Below, one piece after another: positions 1-11,647 of a stretch of DNA of 64,000 nucleotides. The stretch is from Calvatia gigantea (lineage: Eukaryota > Basidiomycota > Agaricomycetes > Agaricales > Lycoperdaceae). The DNA is taken from NCBI GenBank assembly GCA_025093985.1, contig JACAAK010000027.1, forward strand, positions 1 to 64,000. The letters run 5' to 3'. The translations under genes were made by a program, and so were the position numbers. A model generated the notes under the pieces. It searched no databases. It saw nothing but the letters and a program-made list of their open reading frames with translations, and was not told the origin of the DNA. How positions within the stretch are numbered: the stretch's first letter is position 1; each line of letters begins with the position of its first letter.

Positions 1-775
1 AACAAGGATAAGCCAAATAATTTTAAGTAGGATAAACCTAGTACTAAATGGAATACTAATGGAAAACTTTTATTAATAATGATTGACGCAGGAACGAAGG
101 TGAATAAAAATAGATTGAACCAGAATGCTACTGTCAATAGAATGGTGTTTTATTTTAAAATAAACTAGTACGATTTAACGATAACATTCGCTGGTACGTT
201 GCAACTGAAACCAAAAAAATTATCGGTCTAGGGCAACGAGTGAAGATGTTATTAAACGAAACTAGCTAAATCTTACCATTTTGATAAACTCTTTCATCAC
301 TTCATAAATTATGAAAGGAGTTTAAGTTTCATGCTTCGTCAGTCTATTTTAAAAGTGAGTTAACTCCACTACGGACATCCCTTTGTTAATTTATACTTAA
401 CAATTAAATTAAAATATTTTAATTTGGGCTAAAAAGTATTTTGTTAATAACAGTATAATTCACAAAATTTTAAGTAACTAAACTTAACTATTACATATTG
501 GGTTATACTATTAAATAGGACCTTTCATTAAAAAAGTTAATATTTTAATAGCAATTTACTGAAATTCGACAGGAACAGGAATTAAGTATGTTTTACCTTC
601 AAGTAAGGTGTTCGGGATGTATACTATCCTAGAGAATCGACGGGAAACTCAGTAATTTATTACAAAATGAAGTTCCTAATTTAATGAACTTTGTTGTAAA
701 ATTAAAAAATTAATAATGACAAACTAATAAAATCCTATAATTTATTTTTTAATCTAATAGCATTAACGTATGATA
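1..775 (+). pseudogene. rns: rns, decayed 3' part
   Basis: This matches the second half of the intact small subunit rRNA at 26360-27985, beginning at the part equivalent to about 26950. Landmarks survive in order: the AAACTGAAACC-like block, the GTCAGTC-like block, and the segment before the 3' end. Scattered single-base losses relative to the intact copy are frequent. The end near 775 is uncertain because erosion is heavy there. It is either an eroded duplicate or badly corrected sequence, and not a functional rRNA as written. Confidence 0.75.
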
Positions 776-784
776 ACTTCAAAT

Positions 785-1415
785 AATTATTAAGAGTTTT
801 TGAAAATATTAAATTAATACCTTTTTATACATTTTTCCCATATATAAATCGTCTCCTTTTAGTTTATGTATTAAACTTCAAGTATTTTCTCAAACAATTT
901 TCTAGTACTTTTTAATTTTAAAACATCTTGGTTGGTAAAACCATAAGTATTTAAATGTAAACCTTTATTTTAAAAACTCTCATAACAATAAGCTAAATCT
1001 AGGAGTAAGTAAATCTTGTATATTTGAAGGAACTATTTTCAAATTATCTGAATTATAAAACAGATTTTTGTATAGTTAAAACATGGTAAAATAATGTAGC
1101 AAAATTAACAGAACTATAATTATTATTATTTCTCTTATCTACAAATGATTTTGTTTTAAGTTTAAAATCTTTAGATAAGTAGTTTAAAAATTTAATACAT
1201 GGTTAAAATTTAAGATGTTGTATTCTTAAACTACTTTACCATACATAAATCTAGAATTACCTGTTAAAGATCTTTTTTTAATATGTCCATCCTAGTAATA
1301 ATCCTATAATAATTTCATTTAAAGGATTTTCAATAGTTAATTCGGATTTTCAAGTTTTGATAATCTTTTTGTAGGTATAGTTATAGTTGAGAAATTTTGT
1401 GAACATACTAAACTT
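785..1415 (-). pseudogene. LAGLIDADG endonuclease of second cob intron, decayed copy
   Basis: On the minus strand this follows the same order as the better copies at 10745-11353 and 13385-14065, including the second motif region and the C-terminal IHKHKKGD-like end, but it carries many small deletions that break every frame. It lies downstream of cob exon 2 (1726-2153) and the intron core, the same arrangement as in the good copies. Confidence 0.7.
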
Positions 1416-1725
1416 GTGGAAGTTATCAGATCACATTACATTAATACATAATTGTAATACCCATTATCTTTCAATAATGGCTGGACTATATCTTCATCCT
1501 TACTTTTCTTAATTAATTGGCAACTAGCCGGTAAGGAGCTTCGCGTGTAGTCTCTAGGATCCTACTCTTGCATTGGATATACAATTTGGTTTCCTGCTGA
1601 TTGTCCATTGTAATATCTTAAATCATTGTACTTATTTATTTAAAGTAGATTAAGCTTTAGGAGTTTCCAGCATATAGCGAAGTTTATTATTCATAAGATT
1701 ACTCTTAAGCATGGCATCTTTTTAC
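1416..1725 (-). ncRNA. Group I intron core, second cob intron
   Basis: Minus-strand group I landmarks in order from the exon boundary: the P element (TATATGCTGGAAACTCC), the Q region (AATCAGCAGGAAACC), the R region with CAGAGACTACACG (one or two bases lost in this copy), then the GAAGATATAGTCC element near P9. The core begins immediately after cob exon 2, and the endonuclease frame follows it. The same core recurs at 8786-9052, 11354-11647, 14066-14367 and, eroded, at 16440-16660 and 18870-19090. Confidence 0.8.
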
Positions 1726-2153
1726 ATACCATTCAGGTACAATAGAAGCTGGAGTAACCATAGGATCTGCTGGTATATAATTATCAGAATGTCTAGAACA
1801 TTCGGATAGAAGAAAACCATAATAGATAAAGCTAAGAAGAAAGCAAATATAGTTACTAAATCTTTAAAAATAAAGTAAGGATGCATTGCATATCTATCTC
1901 CACTTGCAGTAACTCCATTAGGATTACCTGAACCATGTTCGTGTAAAGCAATTAAGTGAGCTACAGCTAAAGCAGCTAATAAGAAAGGTAATAAATAATG
2001 TAAAGAGAAGAATCTATTTAATGTAGCATTAGAAACTGAGAAACCACCCCAGATTAATTCAACAATATCTTGACCAAATACAGGTATAGCTGATAATAAG
2101 TTTGTAATTACAGTAGCACCCCATAATGACATTTGACCAAAAGGTAAAACATA
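1726..2153 (-). CDS. cob: cob exon 2, copy with one-base deletion
   Basis: This exon encodes the middle of apocytochrome b, from [11 protein letters not shown] through the Qo-site PEWY motif. Cytochrome b is the membrane core of complex III. The intact copy (11648-12076) is 429 nt; this one is 428 nt because one C is lost near 1793, so the frame leaves the Cob sequence after the FFYPNVL segment. Exon edges follow the group I rule: the previous intron ends in G, and this exon ends in T. It is most likely the same exon with an assembly error rather than a second gene. Confidence 0.8.
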
Positions 2154-2602
2154 CAACATCTCTATTTATTCACTATCAAATATCACAATGAATAGTAGTT
2201 GTACCTAATTAATAAATAAGCTTATTATTCTTATTTACATCATTTTAGGCCTTGAGATTCACTATTAGAATCAGATGTTCGACTGTACATTAAGCACCAT
2301 TTCAGGCACCCACAAGTGACCCAGTCTGTAGCGATTGTACATACAACCGACGGTCTTGAAAGGTGATAACTTCCGTTAACCGTTTTCACTTGCATCGCCA
2401 AGAAGAAATTTTGTTTTTTACTCTCTTCTCAATACCCTTGTCGAGGTATTCTATTGTTAGGCTTTACCTAGACCTTGCCTGACTAAACAAAGTCGGTATA
2501 GCTACCCTTTTCTTTATGTAAATTTTTAAGGGGGACCACAATAGGACTATAAATGCGTTTCTAATTGAATTATGTATCAATAGTATCTGTTACCAGGTAT
2601 TT
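2154..2602 (-). ncRNA. 3' half of first cob intron (group I core)
   Basis: This is the 3' part of the cob intron inserted before YVLPFGQ. The core R/S elements are readable on the minus strand as CTACAGACTGGGTCAC followed by a GGGTGCCTG stretch, with GACCGTCGGTT upstream. It is identical to the intact intron (46836-48096) until about 2600, then switches to unrelated sequence, so the GIY-YIG ORF is missing here. Confidence 0.8.
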
Positions 2603-3280
2603 ATTTGAGATTTAAAATTTTAATATTTAATAGTTACAGAGAAGACGACAAAGACTGGTAAATCCATTAGGAAATATCCTTTTAAAGGTAAACTTACCCG
2701 AAAGATTAAGTAGCCAAATTTTCTCGGGAATTCACAATTCTGTAAATTAGTACTACATATCGACTTCTTTCGGTCTAATTAAATTTTCTAGAGTATAGAA
2801 AACTAAAGTAAAGGTAGGATAACAGTTACGAGCATTTAATCTAAGGATTCTCGAGAAATACGTGAACTTACCCTTATACTAACAATTATACAATTTACAG
2901 CTAAGTGGACAAGTGGGATTTCATTGAAAACGAGCTAAACGTTTGTTATATCCTTGTTAGTAATTATCATAATCTCAGTGTGTAGATCAGAAGCATTAGA
3001 TAACTAATTTTTTCTGCTTCTAATTAAAGTTCAAGTAATTATCATTTTTAAAAACGCCTGTAGTAACTTTCACTCTGTATTTGTGATATGAGTTTATGGT
3101 ACTCAATCGATTCTTATATAAGGCTAAATATCCCTTAAGATAATATTATTTTATAAAAGGCAAAATGACTAATTTGAATTCTAGGAAGATATAGTTTATT
3201 TGAATTTATCGAATTACTTATCGTCTATTTAATAATTATAAGGTAACTGTAAAACTTGTTTGTTATTAAACCTAAAGTTT
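2603..3280. other. Unassigned AT-rich stretch
   Basis: I find no open frame, tRNA or clear rRNA landmark here. It lies between a truncated cob intron and the remnant of an rnl intron endonuclease. It may be the 3' end of that rnl intron or eroded rRNA. Confidence 0.4.
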
Positions 3281-3284
3281 TCAG

Positions 3285-3770
3285 AGTCATATTACTTAAA
3301 CTTCTTTCTTTCATTTAGTTTTCTCTAATTTTTTATCTTGTCAAGGTTAGGCTTTATTAGACATAATTAAAGCTATTTCTTTCCAGTCTTTAAAATTAAG
3401 ATGCTTAGAAGTTAAGCAAGGATAAGATTAAAAATGTGGTATAATTTTTTCTACAGTATCAGATAAAGATGTAACATGATATTTTTAGTTTTTGTTTCTC
3501 TGTTATCTATAACTACACTACCACATTGGAAGAATTCTTTAAGTTCGTGAAGTATTCCTTGCCAAAGGCAAGACTGGTTTTTTTGTGTTACTTTGAACTC
3601 TAGTTTAACTCTAACTCTAGTTTTATCAGGGTTATTTTTATAACTAGTTAAGATTGAACAAAAAAATCCACCTTCACCATCTGTTAAACCTGTAATAGCT
3701 AGCTACCAAGGGTTTAATTTGGCATTTAATCTTGATTTAGTAAAATCTAAATTCATATTACTTTTCATTG
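3285..3770 (-). pseudogene. LAGLIDADG endonuclease remnant, rnl intron
   Basis: Minus-strand translation gives a first LAGLIDADG-type motif (ITGLTDGEGGFF), then VKLEFKVTQKNQS, a FFQCGSV segment and a FKDWKE segment, spread over more than one frame with stops between them. It sits directly downstream of the rnl segment 4361-6130, as expected for an endonuclease inside the rnl intron. More eroded versions recur at 17080-17620, 19313-19700 and 25375-25700. Confidence 0.65.
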
Positions 3771-3879
3771 CTAATTTAAACTTTCTTTTCTTTATAAAAA
3801 TGTTAGCAGCTTCTTTTTGTATATAGGAGCAAGATAGCATACTAAAGATTAAGATTAGCTGTTGTTTTGCAATTAAAAA

Positions 3880-4360
3880 TTTGCAAGCTTTAAGTTAAAA
3901 TTCAATAAATACTAATTCAAAGTCAGCATCCTTTCAGATTAGTTAATTAACCTATTCTTATTATTACAATAAGACTTTCGCTTTTTTGAATTTCCTTTAC
4001 CCACTAACGGTTATTCAATTTCACAATTGAACCTCCAATTATTATAAAATGATTGGTCATTATTGGGCTTACCTAGTTTTTATATTTACACATTTACGAT
4101 ATCCTTAGAACTTCACTATATGCTAGTAACAATTAGACCCATTAAGAAAATTACGGGAAAACTTTCTACACATTACTAACACTTCAAACGTGAATTCACA
4201 TTACATTGTTCATAGATATCCAGCTCTAATTAACAGGCTTCATGCTTTAAAATTACTTATAACGCATGCTGTTTGAGCTCAAATAATGGATTATTAGGTG
4301 GATTCGCACCACATTGTAAATATAAACTTATCTAGTCGCAATTTTCTTCCAAGGTATTTA
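3880..4360 (-). ncRNA. rnl intron, 5' segment after the exon near position 2060
   Basis: This minus-strand sequence follows the rRNA segment ending in CCAGGGGGACGGGAAAC and does not continue as normal rRNA. The matching downstream rRNA (GACCCTATCAGC) is found instead at 18311-18725. That places an intron near E. coli 23S position 2060 in domain V. It is repeated almost unchanged with each rnl copy. I do not see the whole ribozyme core clearly enough to assign a subgroup. Confidence 0.55.
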
Positions 4361-6130
4361 AGTTTCCCGTCCCCCTGGAGGTAACGCGCATCTGCACGCG
4401 TAATTCAATTTCACTGAGCAAGTTGTAGAGACAGTGAGACCATCGTTACATTATTGATACCGGACCACATTTAATGGCCAACTGATTTTGCTACCTTAGG
4501 ATCCTCATAGTTAAGACCGCTATTAACCAGATTTTCGATAAGTCACTTATTGCCTACAAAAGTTAGGCTATGACCGTTCTTATATTAATGGCATCGGGCA
4601 AATTTCACACAGTATACTATCATATTATGATTGCACTGTGATGTGTTTTTAGTAAACAGTCGGGGCCTCCGATTCTGTGCCACCGCTCTAATATTATATT
4701 AAATTTATGCCGGGTACCTCTTATTGTAAAAACTTATGAGGTGAACTTGCCGAGTTCCTTAACAACTTTTAGCTCTACGCCTTAGTATTCTCTACCTACG
4801 AACCTGTGTCGGTTTAGGGTTACGGTAGTATAATAAAATATTAATTTCCTGGTCTAAATTAATGTACCTATATATATAGGTTATTTAAAGACTTTCTATT
4901 TATACTCATCAGTCATAGCTTTAGCTATTATCCTTAGAGGCCGCATTAAATCAAAGTGGATTAACCTTTCTTATTTGAAACCCTTTTCGTATTCGGCGAG
5001 AAGTATTATAAACTTCTTTTACGTTACTCATGTCAGCATTATCTCTTCAGTAACCTAAAATACAATGAAACACTGTATTATCATTAGTTTGACTGAATGT
5101 TCTACTACCTAGATTAACTAACTTCTAATTTAATTTAGAAATAAGTTAACCAACACGATATCGGTTGATTGTTTAAGACCCGTTAAATTTTCGGCGCTAG
5201 TATCTATTTTAATACTTGAATATTAAAGACTGCTGATGCGTTGTTACAAACGTTCATTATAAGTAGCGACTGCCAGGCTCACTTCACAGCTGTATACGAT
5301 AGTCATACGTCCTTAATTTCACTTAACAATCATTTGGGACCTTGATCAGTGTTCTCGGCTGTTTCCGTCTTGACTGCCCAACTTAGCTTGAGCAGTCTGA
5401 ATAGCTACCATCAATTTATGTAATTCCGAGATTCGCTTCCAAAGGTAAGATTTTCTAAGTCCCCGCAACCTAAACGCATAAATTTATCTATTAAATAATA
5501 TTTACTTGTTGGGAATTGCCTTGCTGTACCTCCATAAATCTATAAGTTTTAAAAAACTTCCCTAATTTTACATAGGATAGGTAGCTGTCATACTTAAATA
5601 TGTTTCGTAGAAAACCAGCTAGCACCAGGTCAGATTGGCATTTCACCGCTTACTTAAACTCTTCGGAGAATTATGCAACATTCACCCGTTCGATCCATTA
5701 TAATCTGGTCTAAGTAAGATCACCTGGCTTCGGGTCTAATAGTAGTAACTTATCCATCATTGCTTTCAACACCTGTTACAGATATCTATGTGTATTCAGT
5801 CGCTTTCGCTAGGGCTTTTAACCTTGCTACTACTATTAAGTTGCTGACCCATTATGCAAAAGGTACGCCGTCATTCTATTTTATTTAAGAATTCCGACTG
5901 CTTATAGAGTTACTAATTCATGATCTATTTCACCAATTCATTTATAATGATTAAAATTATAAACTTATTTTTGTGTATACTATCGCTTTTCAAACTTTTC
6001 CTTCACAGTACTTTTTCACTATCGCTAAATTTATAATACTTAGCCTTAGAGGATGGTTCCCCTTTTTTCCGACAAGTTATCTCTCATCGTACTTATTTTG
6101 TAAGATTTTCCTATTATAACAGCTGGAAAA
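4361..6130 (-). rRNA. rnl: Large subunit rRNA, segment from domain I/II to the domain V intron
   Basis: Recognisable minus-strand landmarks from 5' to 3': AAAAAGTACTGTGAAGGAAA (near E. coli 450), GACGGCGTACCTTTTGCAT (near 550), ACCGTACCCTAAACCGACAC (near 1600), GGATCCTAAGGTAGCAAAA (near 1930), and the block near 2050 ending GGGGGACGG. The rRNA is part of the mitoribosome large subunit. A nearly identical copy lies at 20221-21975. A few single-base differences separate the two. The true 5' end is not resolved, because at about 6130 the sequence changes to something not shared with the other copy. Confidence 0.85.
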
Positions 6131-6239
6131 AGGAAAGTAGCTAAGCACTTCTTATTATTCTATAAGTATCCTCAACATTCAGTTTTTTTATAAATTGTAC
6201 TACTAAATAAATACTTTACAGTACTTTCATTCGTAGCCT

Positions 6240-6545
6240 ATCTAGAAATGTTCTATTTCTTAATTAAGGTTTATAAATAAACCATTTAGTATCTAGGGGT
6301 TAGATTCTTGCTTGATAGACATTCAGCACTTATCTATTATGTTTGTGGCTACCCAACTATGCGTTCATTATAATTTAAGTTGCTATTTTTGGAACCTACA
6401 AAAAAAATTAAAAACAATTGGTACACTAGAGAAACACAGCCTATTGGTCCTTTCACGGAAGGTCTGCCCCTTTTTACTAATTGTCCCCAGAAGTAGGGAC
6501 CTACTGATAGTCGTATTAACAAATTTGTTATATAGTGAAATTTAG
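6240..6545 (-). rRNA. rnl: Large subunit rRNA 3' terminal domain, detached
   Basis: The minus strand reads as the 3' end of 23S-like rRNA: a sarcin-ricin-region block with AAAGGACC, GAACGCATAGTTGGGTAGC, then AGATAAGTGCTGAA and AAGCAAGAATC, as in the terminal helices. It occurs only once in the window. It lies upstream, in the transcription direction, of the 5' part of rnl at 4361-6130, which is the wrong order for one contiguous gene. The simplest explanation is a tandem or chimeric junction near 6130-6240. Confidence 0.75.
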
Positions 6546-6659
6546 TCACTATTTCAGTATCACCTACTGTTAGACTATGTCACATAGTTTCATTTTTGAT
6601 TAAAAATTGAAATTAATCCTGTTCTTTCATTGTATAACTTCTATTCTTTGAACCTTACA

Positions 6660-8403
6660 GCTTCTTTTTTATAAAAGATAGCTACTAAAGATTAAGATTA
6701 CGTGTTTTGCATTAAATTTCGCTTTAAGTTAAATCAATAAATTAATTAAAATCGGTCCTTTCGATTAGTTAATTAAATTGTGTTACAATAAGCTTTCGCT
6801 TTTTTGAATTTCCTTTACCACTAACGGTTTTCAATTTCACAATTGAACTCCAATTATTATAAATTTATCATTATTGGGCTTACCTATTTTTATATTTACC
6901 ATTTACGTTCCTTGAATACTATATGCTAGTAACATTAGACCCATTAAGAAAATTACGGGAAAACTTTCTACACATTACTTTAAAACTTCAAAGTGAATTC
7001 ACATTACATTGTTCATAGATATCCAGCTCTAATTAACAGGCTTCATGCTTTAAAATTACTTATAACGCATGCTGTTTAGCTCAAATAATGGATTATTAGG
7101 TGGATTCGCACCACATTGTAAATATAAACTTATCTAGTGCAATTTTCTTCAAGGTATTTAAGTTTCCCGTCCCCCTGGAGGTAACGCGCATCTGCACGCG
7201 TAATTCAATTTCACTGAGCAAGTTGTAGAGACAGTGAGACCATCGTTACATTATTTACCACCACATTTAATGGCCAACTGATTTTGCTACCTTAGATCCT
7301 ATAGTTAAGACCGCTATTAACCCGATTTTCGATAAGTCACTTATTGCCTAAAAATTAGGCTATGACCGTTTTATATTAATGGCATCGGGCAAATTTCACA
7401 CAGTATACTATCATATTAATGATTCACTGTGATGTGTTTTTAGTAAACAGTCGGGGCTCATTCTGTGCCACCGCTCTAATTATATTAAATTTATGCGGTA
7501 CCTCTTATTGAAAACTTATGAGGTGAACTTGCCGAGTTCCTTAACAACTTTTAGCTCTACGCCTTAGTATTCTTTTACCTACGAACCTGTGTCTTTAGGG
7601 TACCCGGGAGTATAATAAAATATTAATTTTGGTCTAAATTAAGGTACCTATATATATAGGTTATTTAAAGACTTTCTATTTTATACTCATCAGAATAGCT
7701 TTAGCTATTATCCTTAGAGGCCGCATTAAATCAAAGTGGATTAACCTTTCTTATTTGAAATTTCGTATTCGGCGAGAAGTATTTAACTTCTTTTTACGTT
7801 ACTAGTCAGCATTATCTCTTCAGTAACCTAAAATAAATAAAACTGTATTATCATTATTTACTGAATGTTCTACTACCTAGATTAACTAACTTCTAATTTA
7901 ATTTAGAAAAAGTTAACCAACACGATATCGGTTGATTGTTTAAGACCCGTTAAATTTCGGCGCTAGATCTATTTTAATACTTGAATATTAAAGACTGCTG
8001 ATGCGTTGTTACAAACGTTCATTATAAGTAGCGACTGCCAGGCTCACTTCACAGCTGTATACGATAGTCATACGTCCTTAATTTCACTTAACAATCATTT
8101 GGGACCTTGATCAGTGTTCTCGGCTGTTTCCGTCTTGACTGCCCAACTTAGCTTGAGCAGTCTGAATAGCTACCATCAATTTATGTAATTCCGAGATTCG
8201 CTTCCAAAGGTAAGATTTTCTAAGTCCCCGCAACCTAAACGCATAAATTTATCTATTAAATAATATTTACTTGTTGGGAATTGCCTTGCTGTACCTCCAT
8301 AAATCTATAAGTTTTAAAAAACTTCCCTAATTTTACATAGGATAGGTAGCTGTCATACTTAAATATGTTTCGTAGAAAACCAGCTAGCACCAGGTCAGAT
8401 TGG
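6660..8403 (-). pseudogene. rnl: rnl copy 2 with intron flank, slightly eroded
   Basis: It covers the intron flank (6660-7165) and rnl exon (7166-8403). It has many small losses up to about 7980 and is then base-identical to 4361-6130 over several hundred bases. At 8401-8405 it switches inside rnl to the second cob intron endonuclease, so it is a truncated chimera. Confidence 0.75.
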
Positions 8404-8785
8404 CAAAACATGGTAAAGATAATGTAGCAAAATTAAAGAACTTAATTATTATTATTTCTCTTATCTACAAATGATTTTGTTTTAAGTTTAAAATCTTTAG
8501 ATAAGTAGGGTTTAAAAATTCTAATACATGGTTAAAATAGTTAAGATGTTGTATTCTTAAACTACTTTGACCATAATAAATCTAGAATTACCTGTTAAAA
8601 TCTTTTTTTAATATGTCCATCTCCTAGTAATAATCCTATAATAATTTCATTTAAAGGATTTTCAATAGTTAATTCGGATCTTTCAAGTTTTGATAATCTT
8701 TTTGTAGGTATAGTTATAGTTGAGAAATTTTGTGAACATACTAAACTTGTGGAAGTTATCAGATCACATTACATTAATACATAAT
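8404..8785 (-). pseudogene. LAGLIDADG endonuclease of second cob intron, N-terminal half
   Basis: This matches 10985-11353 on the minus strand and contains the region encoding the first motif (IIIGLLLGDGHI). Small deletions break the frame, and the C-terminal half is replaced by rnl at about 8403. Confidence 0.7.
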
Positions 8786-9052
8786 TGTAATACCCATTAT
8801 CTTTCAATAATGGCTGGACTATATCTTCATCCTTACTTTTCTTAATTGAATTGGCAACTAGCCGGTAAGGAGCTTCGCGTGTAGTCTCTGAGGATCCTAC
8901 TCTTGCATTGGATATACAATTTGGTTTCCTGCTGATTGTCCATTGTAATATCTTAAATCATTGTTACTTTATTTATTTAAAGTATAAGCTTTAGGAGTTT
9001 CCAGCATATAGCGAATTTATTTCATAAGATACTCTTAAGCATGATCTTTTTA
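8786..9052 (-). ncRNA. Group I core, second cob intron, copy 2
   Basis: It carries the same P, Q and R blocks as 1416-1725, with a complete CAGAGACTACACG. Losses increase towards the exon side (near 9010-9050). Confidence 0.75.
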
Positions 9053-9425
9053 CATACCATTCAGGTACAATAGAAGCTGGAGTAACATAGGATCTGCTGG
9101 TATATAATTATCAGAATGTCCTAGAACATTCGATAGAAGAAAACCTAATAGATAAAGCTAAGAAGAAAGCAAATATTTACTAAATTTTAAAAATAAAGTA
9201 AGGATGATTGCATATCTATCTCCACTTGCAGTAATCCATTAGGATTACCTGAACATTTCGTTAAAGAATTAAGTAGCTACACTAACAGCTAATAAAAAGT
9301 AATAATTCTGTAAAGGAAGATCTTTAATTGTTAAAACTAGAACCACCCAGTTTAATTCAACATATTTTCATATGTTATAGCGATATAAGTTGAATTAAAT
9401 AGCACCCTTAATCTTTAACCAAAAT
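9053..9425 (-). pseudogene. cob: cob exon 2, decayed
   Basis: The cob exon 2 pattern is clear from 9053 to about 9260 and fades towards 9425, with many deletions and no usable frame. It is followed, without the cob intron expected upstream, by a decayed rnl copy. Confidence 0.65.
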
Positions 9426-9519
9426 AATAACTAACATTTTTTTTGCTTAATTTGTCTAGAATATTAATTACTATTATAATGCTATTAACTTTTTCTTTTA
9501 AACTTAGAGCTCTTTTGAA

Positions 9520-10748
9520 AGGTCGATTCATACAATTCAGATTACTATTTTGCAATAAAATTTGAGATTAAGTTAAAATTCATAATATGATTAAAGTCGT
9601 TATCCTTTCGATTAGTAATAACCTAAATTTTATTACAATATCTTTCGCTTTTTGATTTCGTTACCATTGGTTTTCAATTCCAATACCTCAAAATATGAAA
9701 GATTGTCATTTTGGCTTACTGTTTTTATATTACAATTTACATATCTTTACTTATATATATGTAACAATAACCTTAAGTAATTTCGGAAAATTTCCATAAT
9801 TATAAGCTTCAAACGTAATTAATCATTTTAGATATCCGCTCTATTAAAGCTTCATGTTTTTAAATTATTATAACGCATGTGTTTAGTCAATATGGATTTA
9901 GATTACCATTGTAAATACAAATTATCTAGTGAATTTTTTCCAAGTATTTAGTTCCCGTCGCCCTGGAGGTAACCATTGAGATTCAATTTATGGATTTAAG
10001 AATGAGTCATCTTAATATTGTTACGGACCTTAATGGCAACTGATTTTGCTATAGATCCTTATATTAGACCTATTAATTAGATTTTGTATCCTTATGCCTA
10101 CAAAATTAGCTATGACGTTCTTATATTAATGGCTCGGGCAAATTCACAAAGTATACTATCATATTATGATTCACTGATTTTCTATAAACAGTCGGGGCTC
10201 CGATTCGTCACCTCTAATTATATTAAATTTATGCGGTCCTCTTATTAAAACTTATAGGTGAACTTCCGAGTTCTTAACAACTTTTAACTCACTCTAAGTT
10301 TCTTACCTAAACTGTTCGGTTTAGGGTACGGTTATAATAAAATTAATTTCCTGGTCTAAATTAATGTACCTATATATATAGGTTATTTAAAGACTTTCTA
10401 TTTTATACTCATCAGTCATAGCTTTAGCTATTATCCTTAGAGGCCGCATTAAATCAAAGTGGATTAACCTTTCTTATTTGAAACCCTTTCGTATTCGGCG
10501 AGAAGTATTATAACTTCTTTTTACGTTACTCATGTCAGCATTATCTCTTCAGTAACCTAAAATACAATGAAACACTGTATTATCATTAGTTTGACTGAAT
10601 GTTCTACTACCTAGATTAACTAACTTCTAATTTAATTTAGAAATAAGTTAACCAACACGATATCGGTTGATTGTTTAAGACCCGTTAAATTTTCGGCGCT
10701 AGTATCTATTTTAATACTTGAATATTAAAGACTGCTGATGCGTTGTTA
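9520..10748 (-). pseudogene. rnl: rnl copy 3 with intron flank, eroded then perfect
   Basis: From 9520 to about 10345 this is a strongly eroded version of the intron flank and rnl exon. From about 10345 it becomes identical to the good rnl copies. It is cut at 10746-10749, where rnl joins the second cob intron endonuclease across a short shared TTA. The abrupt quality change inside one gene is hard to explain by gradual decay. Confidence 0.75.
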
Positions 10749-11353
10749 TGTTTATGTATTGAACACTTCAAGGTATTTTCTCCAAACATATTTTCTAAGG
10801 TACTTTTTAATTTTAAAACATCTTGGTTGGTAAAACCATAAGTATTTAAATGTAAACCTTTATTTTGAAGAGAACCGTCATCCATAATCCAATAAGCTAA
10901 ACCTCTAGGAGTAAGTAAATCTTGTATATTTGAAGGAACTATTTTCAAATTATCTGAATTATAAAACAGATTTTTGTAGTAGTTAAAACATGGTAAAGAT
11001 AATGTAGCAAAATTAACAGAACTATAATTATTATTATTTCTCTTATCTACAAATGATTTTGTTTTAAGTTTAAAATCTTTAGATAAGTAGGGTTTAAATA
11101 ATTCTAATACATGGTTAAAATAGTTAAGATGTTGTATTCTTAAACTACTTTGACCATACATAAATCTAGAATTACCTGTTAAAGATCTTTTTTTAATATG
11201 TCCATCTCCTAGTAATAATCCTATAATAATTTCATTTAAAGGATTTTCAATAGTTAATTCGGATCTTTCAAGTTTTGATAATCTTTTTGTAGGTATAGTT
11301 ATAGTTGAGAAATTTTGTGAACATACTAAACTTGTGGAAGTTATCAGATCACA
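10706..11353 (-). CDS. LAGLIDADG endonuclease of second cob intron, chimeric C-terminus
   Basis: This is a homing endonuclease/maturase-type frame of the LAGLIDADG_2 kind. It is open on the minus strand from 11353 (just after a TAA) to 10706. No ATG precedes the first motif, so the start is uncertain; the first ATG is at 11161. Motif 1 reads IIIGLLLGDGHIKKRS and motif 2 LAYWIMDDGSLQ, with a K/N-rich region between them. The natural C-terminus, seen at 13385-13506, is replaced after SIHKH by about 14 residues translated from rnl sequence, which marks a chimeric junction near 10748. It lies in the intron after cob PEWY, downstream of the ribozyme core. Confidence 0.75.
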   Translation of the reverse strand, partial: CDLITSTSLVCSQNFSTITIPTKRLSKLERSELTIENPLNEIIIGLLLGDGHIKKRSLTGNSRFMYGQSSLRIQHLNYFNHVLELFKPYLSKDFKLKTKSFVDKRNNNNYSSVNFATLSLPCFNYYKNLFYNSDNLKIVPSNIQDLLTPRGLAYWIMDDGSLQNKGLHLNTYGFTNQDVLKLKSTLENMFGENTLKCSIHKHNNASAVFNIQVLK

Positions 11354-11647
11354 TTACATTAATACATAATTGTAATACCCATTATCTTTCAATAATGGCT
11401 GGACTATATCTTCATCCTTACTTTTCTTAATTGAATTGGCAACTAGCCGGTAAGGAGCTTCGCGTGTAGTCTCTGAGGATCCTACTCTTGCATTGGATAT
11501 ACAATTTGGTTTCCTGCTGATTGTCCATTGTAATATCTTAAATCATTGTTACTTTATTTATTTAAAGTAGATTAAGCTTTAGGAGTTTCCAGCATATAGC
11601 GAAGTTTATTATTCATAAGATTACTCTTAAGCATGGCATCTTTTTAC
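11354..11647 (-). ncRNA. Group I core, second cob intron (best copy)
   Basis: The intron starts right after PEWY of cob exon 2. Minus-strand elements in order are TATATGCTGGAAACTCC, CAATCAGCAGGAAACC, CAGAGACTACACG and GAAGATATAGTCC. The insertion point is cob nucleotide 822/823 when exon 1 (393 nt) and exon 2 (429 nt) are added, a site commonly occupied in fungal cob. The endonuclease ORF follows the core, and the last cob exon is not in the window. Confidence 0.85.

Noticed and set aside
6312..6549. Short open frames on both strands
   Set aside because: They lie on the 3' terminal domain of large subunit rRNA.
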